Shown: piece after piece, positions 29,136-40,666 of the stretch
Layout: each line of letters starts with the position of its first letter
Position numbering within the stretch: position 1 is the first letter of the stretch
From: Paulinella micropora
Lineage: Eukaryota > Cercozoa > Imbricatea > Euglyphida > Paulinellidae
DNA length: 64,000 nt
NCBI GenBank assembly: GCA_019918135.1
Contig: WBZZ01004158.1
Location: 157,001-221,000 of the forward strand
Direction of reading: 5' to 3'
The notes under the pieces: model-generated
Seen by the model: only the letters and a program-made list of their open reading frames with translations
Databases searched by the model: none
Told to the model about the DNA's origin: nothing
Program-made: the position numbers and the translations under genes

Positions 29136-29302
29136 TTTACCGTTATGTATATCTTAGGTAAGATACTTTTTCTAAAAATAATTAATTAATGTTTTTACCG
29201 TTATTATATGGCGCTTATGTCTTTAGATGAAAAATATTTTTACCGGGACTGAAAAAAATAATGAAAGGCTTAGACAGTTATTTTACTCAGTCTATCTTCC
29301 AA

Positions 29303-29467
29303 TTATTGTATCTTCCTTTTGTATTCCTCTAGTTCTTGCTTTTGCTTTAATGCTTTTGCTTTTCTTTCTTCCTTCAACCTTTCCTGGTGGCGGTAGTAGT
29401 ATGCGAGAGCTTTCTCGTTATTTCTCTTTCGTCTTGCTTCTCCTTCGTATAGTTTTGGTCTTGGCAT
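29303..29467 (-). CDS. 54-residue basic helical protein, Polinton
   Basis: Starts MPRPKLYEGEARRKRNN and continues as one Lys/Arg/Glu-rich helix (YYYRHQERLKEERKAKALKQKQ). ATATAAACTATAATATAAT precedes the ATG. It resembles the N-terminus of the 12055-12570 protein. It could be a DNA-binding or terminal-protein-like factor; unassigned. Confidence 0.5.
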   Translation of the reverse strand: MPRPKLYEGEARRKRNNEKALAYYYRHQERLKEERKAKALKQKQELEEYKRKIQ

Positions 29468-29537
29468 CTTCTGTATTATATTATAGTTTATATATTTTTA
29501 TAAATGTAAAATAATTAATTAAATTATTCCTTTTCGC

Positions 29538-29660
29538 TTCCTTCTTGATTTCTACATGATTTCTTTATGATGTCGAATTTGATGCTATGGGGCTTAACGA
29601 CACTTTTATTACAGGCATTTTCTGAAAAAAATGACTGTAAGAAAAGTGTAATTATCTTCT
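29538..29660 (-). repeat. Polinton right terminal inverted repeat (123 bp)
   Basis: Reverse complement of 9263-9386 apart from one T. Ends ATTATCTTCT at 29660. Confidence 0.95.
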
Positions 29661-29666
29661 TAATAG
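29661..29666 (+). repeat. Polinton target-site duplication, right (TAATAG)
   Basis: Exact copy of 9257-9262; also the first bases of the LINE's 3' end (minus strand). Confidence 0.92.
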
Positions 29667-32600
29667 GCTTCCTCAGACTATAGCATCAGATCCAGATCCT
29701 GGACATGTGCCTCCATTGGGTCACCGGGGTCATTCGATCCCAACGCATTGTCAGAACACCAAACAGACATAGCAGCAACAGCAACAGCAGGGGCAGATGG
29801 GGGCTGTGAAGTGCATGAAGAGCTAGATGCGAGGGTGTTAGCTGAAGAGAAGAACTCGGAGACACTACGCTGCGCTCCCGAACCCCTCTCTCTAGCCAGG
29901 ACGTCCACTCTGCGCGGACGGCCGCGCCGCGCAACATCAACGTCACTTGGGAGAGAGGGTGCGACAGAAGCTGATGGAACCTCAGTGAGATCAATCACCT
30001 CCTCGTCCCCATCCTCCACCCCAAGCTCCTCCCTTTTACCCTCCCTAGCAGACCAACGCTCAGACACATATGATCCAAACAACACATCCAACTTTGGAGG
30101 GGGACGCAACGCTGTAACCCCTAACAACGCAGCAAGCCTAAAGTTACTGCGGAAGCGCGACTTCCCCTGAAAAAACTTACAAAACAATCGTGATTGATCC
30201 ACAGGCGACATATCATCCCAACCCTGCCGCACAGAGCCCTCCCGCTCCCGCCCAAGCAACACTTCCTCCACCACAACCTCACCGCCTACGACCTCACCAC
30301 CCTCCTCACTCCCTCCATCCCCCTCAGCACCCCCCACAGCCATGCCACCGAGCCTCTGCATACTCAGCAACAGCTGCTTACGTCTCGCCTCATGCATGGT
30401 GCAATCCCATAAGAAGTGCGCAAGGGACTCATTGACATCATCATGACAACAGAAGCAGCGAGGGGACATGCCACTGACCAACTTGCTGCGGTACAACCGA
30501 AGGCGGTTGTTGCAGCTGAGCAACCTTCTCCGAAGCAGATTATAATGCGCATCATCAAGGGCTGCCCATCTTGGGAACTCCTTAGTTCCAACGACTTGTC
30601 TTAGGATGACTCGCAGGCCATCAGTAAGATCGCTGCCTGCCTCTCGCTTGTCCCACATCAGTTGCTGCACCATCTTGACGTCCTGCTGAAGGGCCCACTT
30701 GTCCACAGTCGAACTCCAACCCTCGAGGTCCTTCTCTGAGCTATTTAGGAGCTCCTGCAGCCCTTGTTGTAGATCCATTGAGTCCCTGATAGCGCCTTCG
30801 GCCTCCGCAGTCCAGTCGGATTTGACTTGAGATGCGATGACAGGAAATCGCTCCTCCGGTAGAACACGCAGCCGTCCATAGAACTTCAGTTGCGCCGCCC
30901 GCCACAAACGCTCCGCACTCAAAGAGCGCGCCAGAAAGAGTGTAATCCACTTGCTTGTCTTAGGGCTGATGCCGAGAATCATCCTCATGGGGCGCAGCAT
31001 TGCTGCCTCCAGCTTGGTGAGCTGCGATACGGGGGCACGCCAGACATCGAAGGCGTACTTCAGCTTGGCTCCCACAAGTTGATTCCAGCACATGAAACGA
31101 TACCTAGCTTGTATCTCACCTGCACACCACAAAGAGTACCAACCTGCGGTGGCGACTTCAGTGACACGCGTAGCCCGCAGGGCCTGCTCCTTCGACTTCA
31201 GGTCGTCGGTGATAACCACTCCCAGGTACTTGTACTGACTGGTGACACAAAGCTTCTGGCCGCGAAACCACACCACGGGCTCACCTCGCTCCCTGATACT
31301 TGGTCGTTTCGCCTTGCTCGACGTGTAAATGGGCATGATTTCCGTCTTGCCGGGCTTCAAGTTGACTTCCAGCCGGTAATCTTCCGCGAACTTGGCCACA
31401 ACATTGACCATCTTCTGGAGCTCGGTGCGACTGTGAGCGATGAGGGCCACGTCGTCCGCGTATAGAAGTGCCTTGATGTCGTTCAGCCGCTTCACATCCG
31501 TGATCTTGAGGGCACTCGCCAGCCGATCACACAGCTCATCCATAAAGACGTTGAAGAGTGTGGGAGAGAGAGGGGACCCCTGTTGGACGCCTATACCCTC
31601 CAGTACTTCGGGGGTGAGTGCTCCATCAACTAGCACTTGCGACGAAGTCTGCTCGTAGCACCTGCGTAGCGTGCGCCAGAGCTTGCCCCTTACACCCAGC
31701 TTCCAGAGCCTCTCAAATAGGCCATCTCTCCAAACAGACGGGAAAGCCTTGCGTAGATCGACGAACAGGACATACGACTCCCGCTTCTGCTGCTGACGCC
31801 CCTTCAACCTCTGCCAAAGGGTAAAGACCTGATCCGTAGTGCGACGCCCCGGGCGGAAGCCTCCCTGCTCTGGACGTAGCTTATCCGGGCCATCCACGAA
31901 GAGCGTTAGACGAGTAGCTAATAAGGACAGATACAGCTTAGTACCAAGGCAACTGATCATCGAGATATCCCTCCAGTTGTCAGGATCCGTAGGATCCCCA
32001 CCCTTGGGGATATTGACGATGATTCCCTTGCCCCAAGCTTTTGGAGTCCTCTCGGCTTCTCGAATCCAGTTGAAGTACTGCGTTAAGTAGCCATTGATGT
32101 AGGCGCCGCCATACTTGAGCATCTCGTTCTTCACTTTGTCCTCGCCACAAGCTTTGTGGTTATTCAGGGCACGTTGCCTTGCAAGGACCTCCTCTTGCGT
32201 GAACGGCTTGTCCAGCTCTTCGCAAGTGTCTTCACCTTCTTCGTGCTCCTTCAAAGCCCGTGCCACCTCATCTCTGAAGCGATCGTTCCAGTGGAACTGC
32301 CGCTTAGCTTCGGCTTCCTCCCACTCCAGCGAGCCTGCTTCTGCACAGCACTCCACCACAACAGCCGCACTAGCCGGATTTTCCCGTGGCTTCACTGAAT
32401 TTTTCCGAAATTCCTCCCACCGAGCGATCTTTTCCGGCAGCGTACACGCCAGTGAGCCATCCTCCATTTGCACCGGCGCGGAGACCTTCGTTCTGCGTGC
32501 CCCGCCAAGCCGCTTCGCGAGTAGCCAAAAGCGCTTTGAGGATTGCTCGCGTTGACATTTGACCGCTTCTTCCTGCACTTGCTCGAAGGAGGCGGACTTC

Positions 32601-34884
32601 TTGGCCCGAGTTGCCTTCCGAGTTTGCTTGCGGAGCCGTAGCCAATTCAGACGGGCTTCCGCATTCGATTCATCCCTCCTGTATGCTGCGTAGGCCTCCC
32701 GGCGCTGTTGAATGAGCTCCTTTAGCTCCCCGTCGAACCAATTGTTGGTGAAACGGGGTCGTATACATCTGGAGCCAAGGACCCGGTGCGCCGCCATTCG
32801 GAAGGAATGCGCCACTCGCTCGGTGACGTCATCTACCACCCGTTGGCTGTCGGCACCACCCGATAGGTCAAGCTCAGGCAGCTGATGCACTCCAAGCTTC
32901 TGTAGACAATGCTGGAATACGTCATCGAACTTGTCGCGTAGATAATCCAGCGCTTGCTTCGCAGCGTGATCATTACCCGAGACAGCACCAATAAGCTTAT
33001 CAACACGAAAGGACCTGTAAGGTTTCGCAGCCCGCTTTGGTCGGCGCTGGCCGCTCCATGTCAGTTCGGCCCATACTGCCTTGTGGTCCGTATCAAGATC
33101 ATCTTCGCATACTCCGAACTTTGCTCCAGATGCCAAGCCAGGCGACGCGCAGATGTAATCGAGGAGGTGCTTGCCTGTGCCCATGCAGCGCTGCTCACAC
33201 CGGGACCACCAGTAGGACCCTTCCACTGGGCACGAGAAGCCGCTCAGATTTCGCAGGCCCGTAGCGACGAGGACAGCCGCGAGTCTCTTGCCGTTCTCCG
33301 AGCGTACCGGTGCTCCCTTATCATCGACCTCCCCGTGCTGACCGACGATGCCCTCCTCTTTTTGGCTGCATGCCGGCCCGAGCTTCGCGTTGGCATCCGC
33401 CACCGTGACCACAAGACCTTTGGCTCTCCAAAAAAGCTATAGCTGCCTGCCAGGCCGCATACGCCTCTGACGACTCTTCTTCCTGCGTTTCCTGGGGAAA
33501 GTAGCCGTTGCCCACATAGATATCCTGAGCGCCGGTAACACCCGAGGCGATACGCAGCCACACTTGCTGCCGGTGGTCGACGGGGGCTGACACCAGGTTG
33601 CAATACGGACCAAGGAAGTTAGCCACCGTGAATAGAACCCCACCCTTGCAGCGATTTTTCTCGCTGACCTCCGCAGGTTTTCCAAAAATCCGGAATCAAT
33701 CCAGGCTGCATTTGGAAAGTTGCTTCTTGCCCATGCGGTGCTCCTGAGCCCCGATGACTAGCCAGCCCTCGTGCTTGTAGAATGATGCCCATTCCGCCGT
33801 GCCTACGTTGTCGTATCCCGTTTTACCCTGCCAGTTGTGACTCGCGACGAGTAGCTTGAAGCCGGTATCGAACTGCTTGGAGCGGTGCTTCTTGGCTCGT
33901 TTCCGGACCCGACGGCCGCGCTTGGCTTCCGCCCTCGTGCTGCCCCCCTCTGCAGGTGCTTGCGCAGGTTGGTCCCCCACTGCACTGGCCGCCGAATGCA
34001 GGGGCACCACATGCACATCAGCACACTCAGACACGCACTTAGGTGCATCGGCAGCCAATTCCGAAGACACCACCTGCACATCATCGACACATTCTTCATG
34101 CAGAGGCAAGACGCGATATCCCGTCGCAGCTTCCTCCTTCCGGACCGCCGCTTCCCCACGCAGATGGATGTGAATAAGCCTTCGGACACGTTCCCTGTCC
34201 CTGAACCTGCGCCCAAGGGCCACATTGACCCCTCTGCCGAAGAATTTGAGATGTTTGAGTTGCTGCAACGCCGTCTGCCTGCTGTCATCGTCCTCGTAGA
34301 CCAGCTCCAGGTGACGAGACATTCGCTGGCCTTGCCACTCCATTACCGGGACCACCAGACCAAGACCGCTCATTTTGGAGGCGATCTCCTGTAGATTGGC
34401 GCGTTCTGAGAGCCCCCAGACAATCAGATTACGCCCGTCCTTGTCGTACCGATCTACCCGCCGGTACCGTCGAGGCGGCGGTGCCATCTGCCATATAGCG
34501 CCGCTCGCCTTATGTTGAAGCGCCGACCCGTGTGCCAGGTTTGGGGAGGAAGGATGAGGCGCAGCTAAGATAGCCTCTCCACGTGGTTCAGGAATTCCGT
34601 CATATACGCGAGCCCTCATCCTCCCATCCTGGGACATCGGGCCAGAGCCCGTCGAAGAGGCATTCCCACGGGGATTGTCCAGGTCTTCGGCGATTCTACC
34701 TTGTCCCATAAGGGCCACAGTGGTAGCTCCGTGCTTCGCGTATTTGTAATCCATTGAGAGTAGTAGACGGCCCATGTCGCTGGCCATCACCGCCGCGCCT
34801 CTTTACGCCGAGGAAAGCGTCCGTCCATGCAATAGCATCGGCTGTATCTGCAACACACACTACACGCATTTCCGCCGGTGTCAC
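29667..34884 (-). mobile_element. Non-LTR retrotransposon (LINE) with AP-endonuclease and reverse transcriptase, frameshifted
   Basis: The 3' end is at 29667, where its (TTA)n tail was split by the Polinton. The 5' frame (33696-34790) has an RNA-binding-like segment (RNLIVWGLSERANLQE), then begins the AP-endonuclease (FKLLVASHNWQGKTG, VIGAQEHRM) and hits a stop at 33696. The endonuclease continues in other frames to 33321 and then in the long frame 29678-33412 (VADANAKLG, DTDHKAVW). The RT core has GFRPGRRTTDQ, QQGSPLSPTLFN and YADDVALIAH, and the C-terminus a CFCC..H..C zinc knuckle. At least two frameshifts lie in the endonuclease. The last codons (MEAHVQDLDLML) encode the 3' module shared with the SINEs. 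The 5' limit is approximate and the clade is not assigned. Confidence 0.85.
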
Positions 34885-35766
34885 TGGATGCTGCCACGTC
34901 GCTTCGGGCGCCCGCCAGCACCCCCAGCGTCACCAGAACCTGCCTCACGCACTACACACACTCTCCATCGCATCGCCAACGCCTCTACTCTCATGCCTTA
35001 TGGACTTTCAGCAGCTCTTAACAATACACATCATGAGGTACGGGTGTCCCCGAGTGGAGCCAGATCTGACGGCGTGCCGCTGAAACTCCTCCCCCACGTG
35101 GGTATAGAAGGCGCGAACCTAGCGGTACCTATAGGGTCTTGCAGACAAGTATAGCAATCCCAACCGAAGCTGCTCAGTTAGAAATGCAACGGTGGAGGGT
35201 GTGACTGCATGGGGCAAGGCACGGCAACGCAGCAAGGCACTGGCAAAGCATTGGGACCGACTGAAGCCCCTCTCCAACGTGCGCTCATCATGTATTCCAG
35301 TTATGCAACCCCGAAGAAGCGAAGATAGGGAGGAGACAAAACCCAGATAGGATGAAGATAGGATTAACATGAAGCCGAAATGGAGCCGAGTTGGAACAGG
35401 CCAACTCGGCCCCATCTCGGCTCAATGTGAATCCTATCTTCAACCCATCTCGGTACTGTTTCCTCCCAATGCTCACCTCAACAAGATCACCAAACCGGAA
35501 CTGGAAGCCCCCAGGCATTTACTCGGCAGGAAATTCGGCGAAAATGGGCTAACCAGGAAACCAGACCCAACCCAACAGCCAAGAAAAACGAGCCAACCAA
35601 CAATCCAACAGACAACCCCACAGCTGCCTGGCCGAACCCCTACCGAGTAAATGCCCAGTTGAGAGTTGCGCATATCCCGGTGACCGCCCTCCCCAAGCGG
35701 TCACCTTCGTGGGGAGAGGCCCAACCACCTCCTCTTCCCGTGGAGTGCCATCTTGTGCACCCCTCC
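34885..35766. other. Unassigned repeat-like DNA with a long hairpin
   Basis: No convincing gene. The part near 34885 may be LINE 5' leader. It contains the hairpin at 35354-35441 and ends at a (TAA)n tract. Confidence 0.4.
35354..35441. repeat. 41-bp imperfect hairpin
   Basis: Arm 35354-35394 pairs with 35401-35441 around a 6-base loop (AACAGG) with about four or five mismatches. The arm contains GAAGATAGGATT and GCCGAGTTGG. It could be a fold-back element or a small-RNA precursor. Confidence 0.75.
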
Positions 35767-35767
35767 A

Positions 35768-35769
<2 letters not shown>

Positions 35770-35820
<51 letters not shown>

Positions 35821-35963
35821 GTGTATCTCCTGCCAATTGCTGAGCCAAAAGGCCATGTGCATCCAGTCCTCCATTCCATAAGGAAAGTCTCCACACCAAT
35901 CGGTGGAATAAAGGAAGTGACGGCATAGAACATTACTCTAGGAGCTTTATACCAATCAGCCCA

Positions 35964-36031
<68 letters not shown>
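35770..36031 (-). mobile_element. 3' end of second (TTA)n-tailed retroelement between (TAA)n tracts
   Basis: Core 35820-35965 is nearly identical to 8729-8880 and is flanked by (TAA)n at 35770-35819 and 35966-36031. Confidence 0.65.
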
Positions 36032-36034
<3 letters not shown>

Positions 36035-36079
36035 AATACTGTTGACGACATTCAATAGAAATTTTTTTTGGCTTTTTTA

Positions 36080-36251
36080 GATTTTGATTGGAATTTCGAT
36101 TTTGTGTCATTTTTTCGATTTTGTGTGAAAAATTCAACTTTCTCGATTTAACTGTAATATTTTGCGAAAATTTCCTTTTTTGCGGACGCATATAGGAGTT
36201 AATTTGAGAAATTTAAATTTTTGTCACAAAATCGAAATTTCAATCAAAATC
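36080..36251. repeat. AT-rich fold-back (MITE-like) element
   Basis: Arms 36080-36108 and 36223-36251 are inverted repeats, 27 of 29 bases matching. The centre is AT-rich without a gene. No clear target duplication seen. Confidence 0.5.
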
Positions 36252-36308
36252 CGAAATCTAACCCAAAATCTGAAATTTAATAATTTGTTACGTCTTGAAT
36301 GTCGACAG

Positions 36309-36756
36309 CAATAATAATAATAATAATAATACTATATCTGAGGCGTACTGATGCAGCTATTGCGAATTGGGACAGTACACAGTGTCGCCATTCGAAGCTG
36401 TTTTCGACGTGTGAAGGGACCCAGTGTATCTGCAAGTGCCCTTGCGTGAGTTTGTATCTGGCGATGGCATCCCATAGGATGGGGTATGGGCGTTGTGGGA
36501 ATGGTTGTTGATACTCGCCTTCGAGCTGGCAGTCTGCAAGGCCTTTGTAGTCTGTAAAACCATGTGTTTGGTATGGTTGCCATCGGCGTGTGTGTATGTA
36601 GTGGAGGACAACCGCGGCGGCTTCAATTTCTTGGGTGTGTGCTGGTGGTGGGGTGTTCATGTGATCCGAAGATGGCAATGAACTACAAATGATTGATCTG
36701 CCCCGCGTGAGAGCTCCACGAGACTGAGTAGGTCCCGCATGTAGATTCTCACAGGG

Positions 36757-36758
<2 letters not shown>
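36309..36758 (-). mobile_element. LINE 3' fragment encoding an RNase H-like domain
   Basis: On the minus strand a degenerate frame has HTQEIEAAAVVLHYIH, HGFTDYKGLADCQ and LQIHWVPSHVEN, the order of RNase H core motifs (acidic strand, TD-x-x, WVPSH) found in I-like LINEs. It ends in RYS and a (TTA)n tail at 36309-36330. 5' truncated. Confidence 0.65.
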
Positions 36759-36794
<36 letters not shown>

Positions 36795-36796
<2 letters not shown>

Positions 36797-37027
36797 GTGC
36801 TTCTCTGTCAATGGCCGATGCATTTCTGCACATGCGCCTCCATCGTCTCACCCGTGAAGGGAGTACGAAGAATTGACGATAGGCTCTAATGACACCCCCG
36901 CACGGGCAGTTCCAACACTTCCAGACGGACCGGTATGTTCAATGAAAATACTGGTGGCACCGACGGGAATCGAACTGTCGACAGGGCCCAGATGGTAGAA
37001 CTTGACCACTGGGCTATCACGGTGTCC
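36795..37027 (-). mobile_element. tRNA-derived SINE, copy 5
   Basis: Complete copy, single body unit. Tail (TTA)n at 36759-36794. Confidence 0.85.
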
Positions 37028-37028
37028 A

Positions 37029-37063
<35 letters not shown>

Positions 37064-37065
<2 letters not shown>

Positions 37066-37317
37066 GTGCTTCTCTGTCAATGGCTGATGCATTTCTGCAC
37101 ATGCGCCTCCATCGTCTCACCCGTGAGGGGAGTACGAAGAATTGACGATAAGCTCTAATGACACCCCCGCAAGGGCAGTTCAAACACTTCCAGACGGGCC
37201 GGTATGTTCAATGAAAATACCGGTATGTTCAATGAAAATACTGGTGGCACCGACGGGAATCGAACTGGCGACAGGGCCCAGATGGTAGAACTTGATCACT
37301 GGGCTATCACGGTGTCC
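37064..37317 (-). mobile_element. tRNA-derived SINE, copy 6
   Basis: Complete copy with a partly deleted second body unit. Tail at 37028-37063. Confidence 0.85.
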
Positions 37318-37320
37318 ATA

Positions 37321-37372
<52 letters not shown>

Positions 37373-37383
37373 TAATATAATAA

Positions 37384-37439
37384 TAGGCTTCCTCAGACTA
37401 ATAGTATAGCATCAGATCCAGATCCTGCACATGCGCATC

Positions 37440-37442
<3 letters not shown>
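37384..37442 (-). mobile_element. LINE 3'-end fragment, unoccupied relative of the Polinton target
   Basis: TAGGCTTCCTCAGACTA then TAGCATCAGATCCAGATCCTG matches the LINE end at 29664-29702, apart from a 6-base insert (ATAGTA). It is preceded by an uninterrupted (TAA)n tract (37318-37383) where the other locus has the Polinton. Confidence 0.85.
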
Positions 37443-37472
<30 letters not shown>

Positions 37473-37474
<2 letters not shown>

Positions 37475-37742
37475 GTGCTTCTCTGTCAATGGCTGATGCA
37501 TTTCTGCACATGCGCCTCCATCGTCTCACCCGTGAGGGGAGTACGAAGAATTGACGATAAGCTCTAATGACACCCCCGCAAGGGCAGTTCCAACACTTCC
37601 AGACGGGCCGGTATGTTCAATGAAAATACTGGTCCAGAAATAGACCGGTATGTTCAATGAAAATACTGGTGGCACCGACGGGAATCGAACTGGCGACAGG
37701 GCCCAGATGGTAGAACTTGACAACTGGGCTATCACGGTGTCC
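37473..37742 (-). mobile_element. tRNA-derived SINE, copy 7
   Basis: Complete copy with two body units; tail at 37443-37472. Confidence 0.87.
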
Positions 37743-37783
<41 letters not shown>

Positions 37784-37785
<2 letters not shown>

Positions 37786-37989
37786 GTGCTTCTCTGTCAA
37801 TGGCTGATGCATTTCTGCACATGCGCCTCCATCGTCTCACCCGTGAGGGGAGTACGAAGAATTGACGATAAGCTCTAATGACACCCCCGCAAGGGCAGTT
37901 CCAACACTTCCAGACGGGCCGGTATGTTCAATGAAAATACTGGACCAGAAATAGACCGGTATGTTCAATGAAAATACTGGTGGCACCGA
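37784..37989 (-). mobile_element. tRNA-derived SINE, copy 8 (5' truncated)
   Basis: Stops inside the tRNA-like head at GGCACCGA, as expected for incomplete reverse transcription. Tail at 37743-37783. Confidence 0.82.
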
Positions 37990-38020
37990 ATAATAATAAT
38001 AATAATTATAATAATAATAA

Positions 38021-38116
38021 TAGACTTATCAGTCAATTGGCCTTTGATCCTGTCGGACATGTGCCTCCATTGGTAGCACATGACCGTTCGGTGACGCGGC
38101 TCCGCTCCAAAGACTC

Positions 38117-38117
<1 letters not shown>
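38021..38117 (-). mobile_element. 3' end of another (TTA)n-tailed retroelement
   Basis: About 97 bp between (TAA)n tracts. Minus-strand 3' part is GGAGGCACATGTCC followed by a CCAATTGACTGATAAG segment, again resembling the shared 3' module. Confidence 0.55.
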
Positions 38118-38176
<59 letters not shown>

Positions 38177-38178
<2 letters not shown>

Positions 38179-38447
38179 GTGCTTCTCTGTCAATGGCTGA
38201 TGCATTTCTGCACATGCGCCTCCATCGTCTCACCCGTGAGGGGAGTACGAAGAATTGACCGATAGGCTCTAATGACACCCCCGCAAGGGCAGTTCCAACA
38301 CTTCCAGACGGGCCGGTATGTTCAATGAAAATACTGGTCCAGAAATAGACCGGTATGTTCAATGAAAATACTGGTGGCACCGACGGGAATCGAACTGGCG
38401 ACAGGGCCCAGATGGTAGAACTTGACCACTGGGCTATCACGGTGTCC
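38177..38447 (-). mobile_element. tRNA-derived SINE, copy 9
   Basis: Complete copy with two body units; long tail at 38118-38176. Confidence 0.87.
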
Positions 38448-38491
<44 letters not shown>

Positions 38492-38493
<2 letters not shown>

Positions 38494-38538
38494 GTGCTTC
38501 TCTGTCAATGGCTGATGCAAATCTGCACATGCGCCTCC

Positions 38539-38540
<2 letters not shown>
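38492..38540 (-). mobile_element. SINE 3'-end fragment (49 bp)
   Basis: Only the 3' module ATGGAGGCGCATGTGCAG to the tail is present: an extremely short 5'-truncated insertion. Repeated at 38882-38930. Confidence 0.8.
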
Positions 38541-38584
<44 letters not shown>

Positions 38585-38586
<2 letters not shown>

Positions 38587-38852
38587 GTGCTTCTCTGTCA
38601 ATGGCTGATGCATTTCTGCACATGCGCCTCCATCGTCTCACCCGTGAGGGGAGTACGAAGAATTGACGATAGGCTCTAATGACGCCCCCGCAAGGACAGT
38701 TCCAACACTTCCAGACGGACCGGTATGTTCAATGAAAACACTGGTCCAGACGGATCGGTATGTTCAATGAAAATACTGGTGGCACCGACGGGAATCGAAC
38801 TGGCGACAGGGCCCAGATGGTAGAACTTGACCACTGGGCTATCACGGTGTCC
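38585..38852 (-). mobile_element. tRNA-derived SINE, copy 10
   Basis: Complete copy with two body units; tail at 38541-38584. Confidence 0.87.
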
Positions 38853-39469
<617 letters not shown>

Positions 39470-39772
39470 TTGCTGGCCATGAGCTGGGTTCCTCAGTCAA
39501 AAGCTGATCTTTCACAAGATGAGAAAAGTAAATTAGCTGACTGTGTAAAGAGACGTGCCTACCATGAAGAAAGGTTGTCAAGATTATTAAAAGAACAGAA
39601 AAAAAGACAACAAGAGCGAAGCAAGGAAATCATGCGAAAGCGAAGAGCTAACCCGCAACAAGACACAGTGAGGATACTCTGCGATCTTGTCGACGTAAAG
39701 GACTGTATACAAGGGAATTTTGCTTATGAGCAGAATGGTTACGGGATCCCGAACAACGTCTACAAAGTCTGA
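39470..39772 (+). CDS. Unrecognised basic helical protein
   Basis: 100 residues at about 45% GC, unlike the viral flank. Residues 15-65 form a Lys/Arg/Glu-rich helix (YHEERLSRLLKEQKKRQQERSKEIMRKRR), followed by DTVRILCDLVDVKDCIQGNFAYEQNG. A second small frame starts at 39775 (MKRKRSNSLPTHERLDASP) and runs across the viral junction at 39966. Possibly remnants of a host gene or a transposon protein. Confidence 0.35.
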   Translation: MLAMSWVPQSKADLSQDEKSKLADCVKRRAYHEERLSRLLKEQKKRQQERSKEIMRKRRANPQQDTVRILCDLVDVKDCIQGNFAYEQNGYGIPNNVYKV

Positions 39773-39965
39773 AAATGAAGCGTAAACGATCGAATTCGTT
39801 ACCTACTCATGAGCGCCTTGATGCCAGTCCAAGTACAAAACAAACACCATATAGCTCTCCTTTCTTTGACCCCGCAACTGCTGCGATATTCCACATTGAC
39901 GGCTCCAGTTTTTCCAAACTGGGCCATGCGTGGGGTTTCGGCGCTATTCTCATGTTCCAAGAACA

Positions 39966-40497
39966 CCTTCGCGCAACGCCTGGTCGCCTTTGCGTTCGTC
40001 GAGGGGGTCTTCTTCTCCGCTTCCTTCTGCGGCGTGTTCTACTTCAAGAAATGCAACCTGCTGCCCGGGCTGGCGGCGTCCAACCTGTGGATCAGCCGGG
40101 ACGAGTGGCTGCACTGTGACTTTGCGTGCCTGCTGTACACCCAGTACCTGGAACCCGAGTTCCGGCTACCGGCTGCCACCGTCCACGCCATGGCCCGGAG
40201 CGCCCTGGCCGTCGAGACCGAGTTTGTGCGCGCCAGCCTGCCCAGCGAGATCATTGGCTCAACGCCGAGCTGCTGCTCGAGTACGTGAAGATGATCACGG
40301 ACCGGCTGCTCGTGGCCCTGGGCTACGCCAAGCTCTGGCACGCCGAGAACCCCTTCCCCTGGATGGACATGATCTCGCTGCGGACGTCGGCCAACTTTTT
40401 CGAGCGCCGCGAGGCCTCGTACGCGGGCCGGAGCGGGGTCGTGGCCGCGCTGCAAGGGGTCGACCACCACCGCTTCGACACCAACGTGGACTTTTGA
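39966..40497 (+). pseudogene. Ribonucleotide reductase small subunit (R2), C-terminal fragment
   Basis: Begins abruptly at FAQRLVAFAFVEGVFF where unrelated DNA ends. It has the CDFACLLY motif, the same one-base frameshift near 40254 as the left copy, and the FDTNVDF tail ending at 40497. The N-terminal half with the first iron ligands is absent here. It differs from the left copy by a few substitutions only (for example Trp for Gly in RDEWLHC). Confidence 0.87.
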
Positions 40498-40627
40498 ACC
40501 CCCCTCGGCCGCGCACCGCGCACTGCCCGGCCAGCGAGCGAGCAGGGAGAGCAGGAGAGAGTGGGCCGGCCGGCGAGAGGAGGCAGGTTTTTGGGGGTGT
40601 GAGCGGTGTGCCGACCGTGGACAAACT

Positions 40628-40633
40628 TTTATT
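40628..40633 (-). terminator. AATAAA polyadenylation signal (right copy)
   Basis: TTTATT on the plus strand, downstream of the minus-strand repeat-protein gene. Confidence 0.6.
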
Positions 40634-40666
40634 AAACAGCGAAAGGTGCTTCCCTCCTGAGACACA

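Larger units (their letters stand above)
9263..29660. mobile_element. Maverick/Polinton DNA transposon-virus, 20.4 kb
   Basis: Both ends start AGAAGATAATTAC and form near-perfect terminal inverted repeats with a 6-bp target duplication. The hallmark genes are all present: integrase, protein-primed PolB, HerA/FtsK-type ATPase, Ulp1/adenain-like protease, penton-like minor capsid and double-jelly-roll major capsid. Composition is AT-rich, in sharp contrast with the GC-rich viral block. The left part is mostly minus strand (integrase to 12570), then a plus-strand fibre and structural block (12651-26012), then minus-strand PolB. Lesions: an in-frame TAA in the fibre, an amber stop and a probable frameshift in PolB, and a frameshift in the ExoX-C-like gene. 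The insertion point lies in the (TTA)n tail of the LINE at 29667. Confidence 0.95.

Noticed and set aside
29227..29514. Hydrophobic 95-residue plus-strand protein
   Set aside because: It is the complement of the 54-residue basic helix on the minus strand, which has a typical promoter and ATG.
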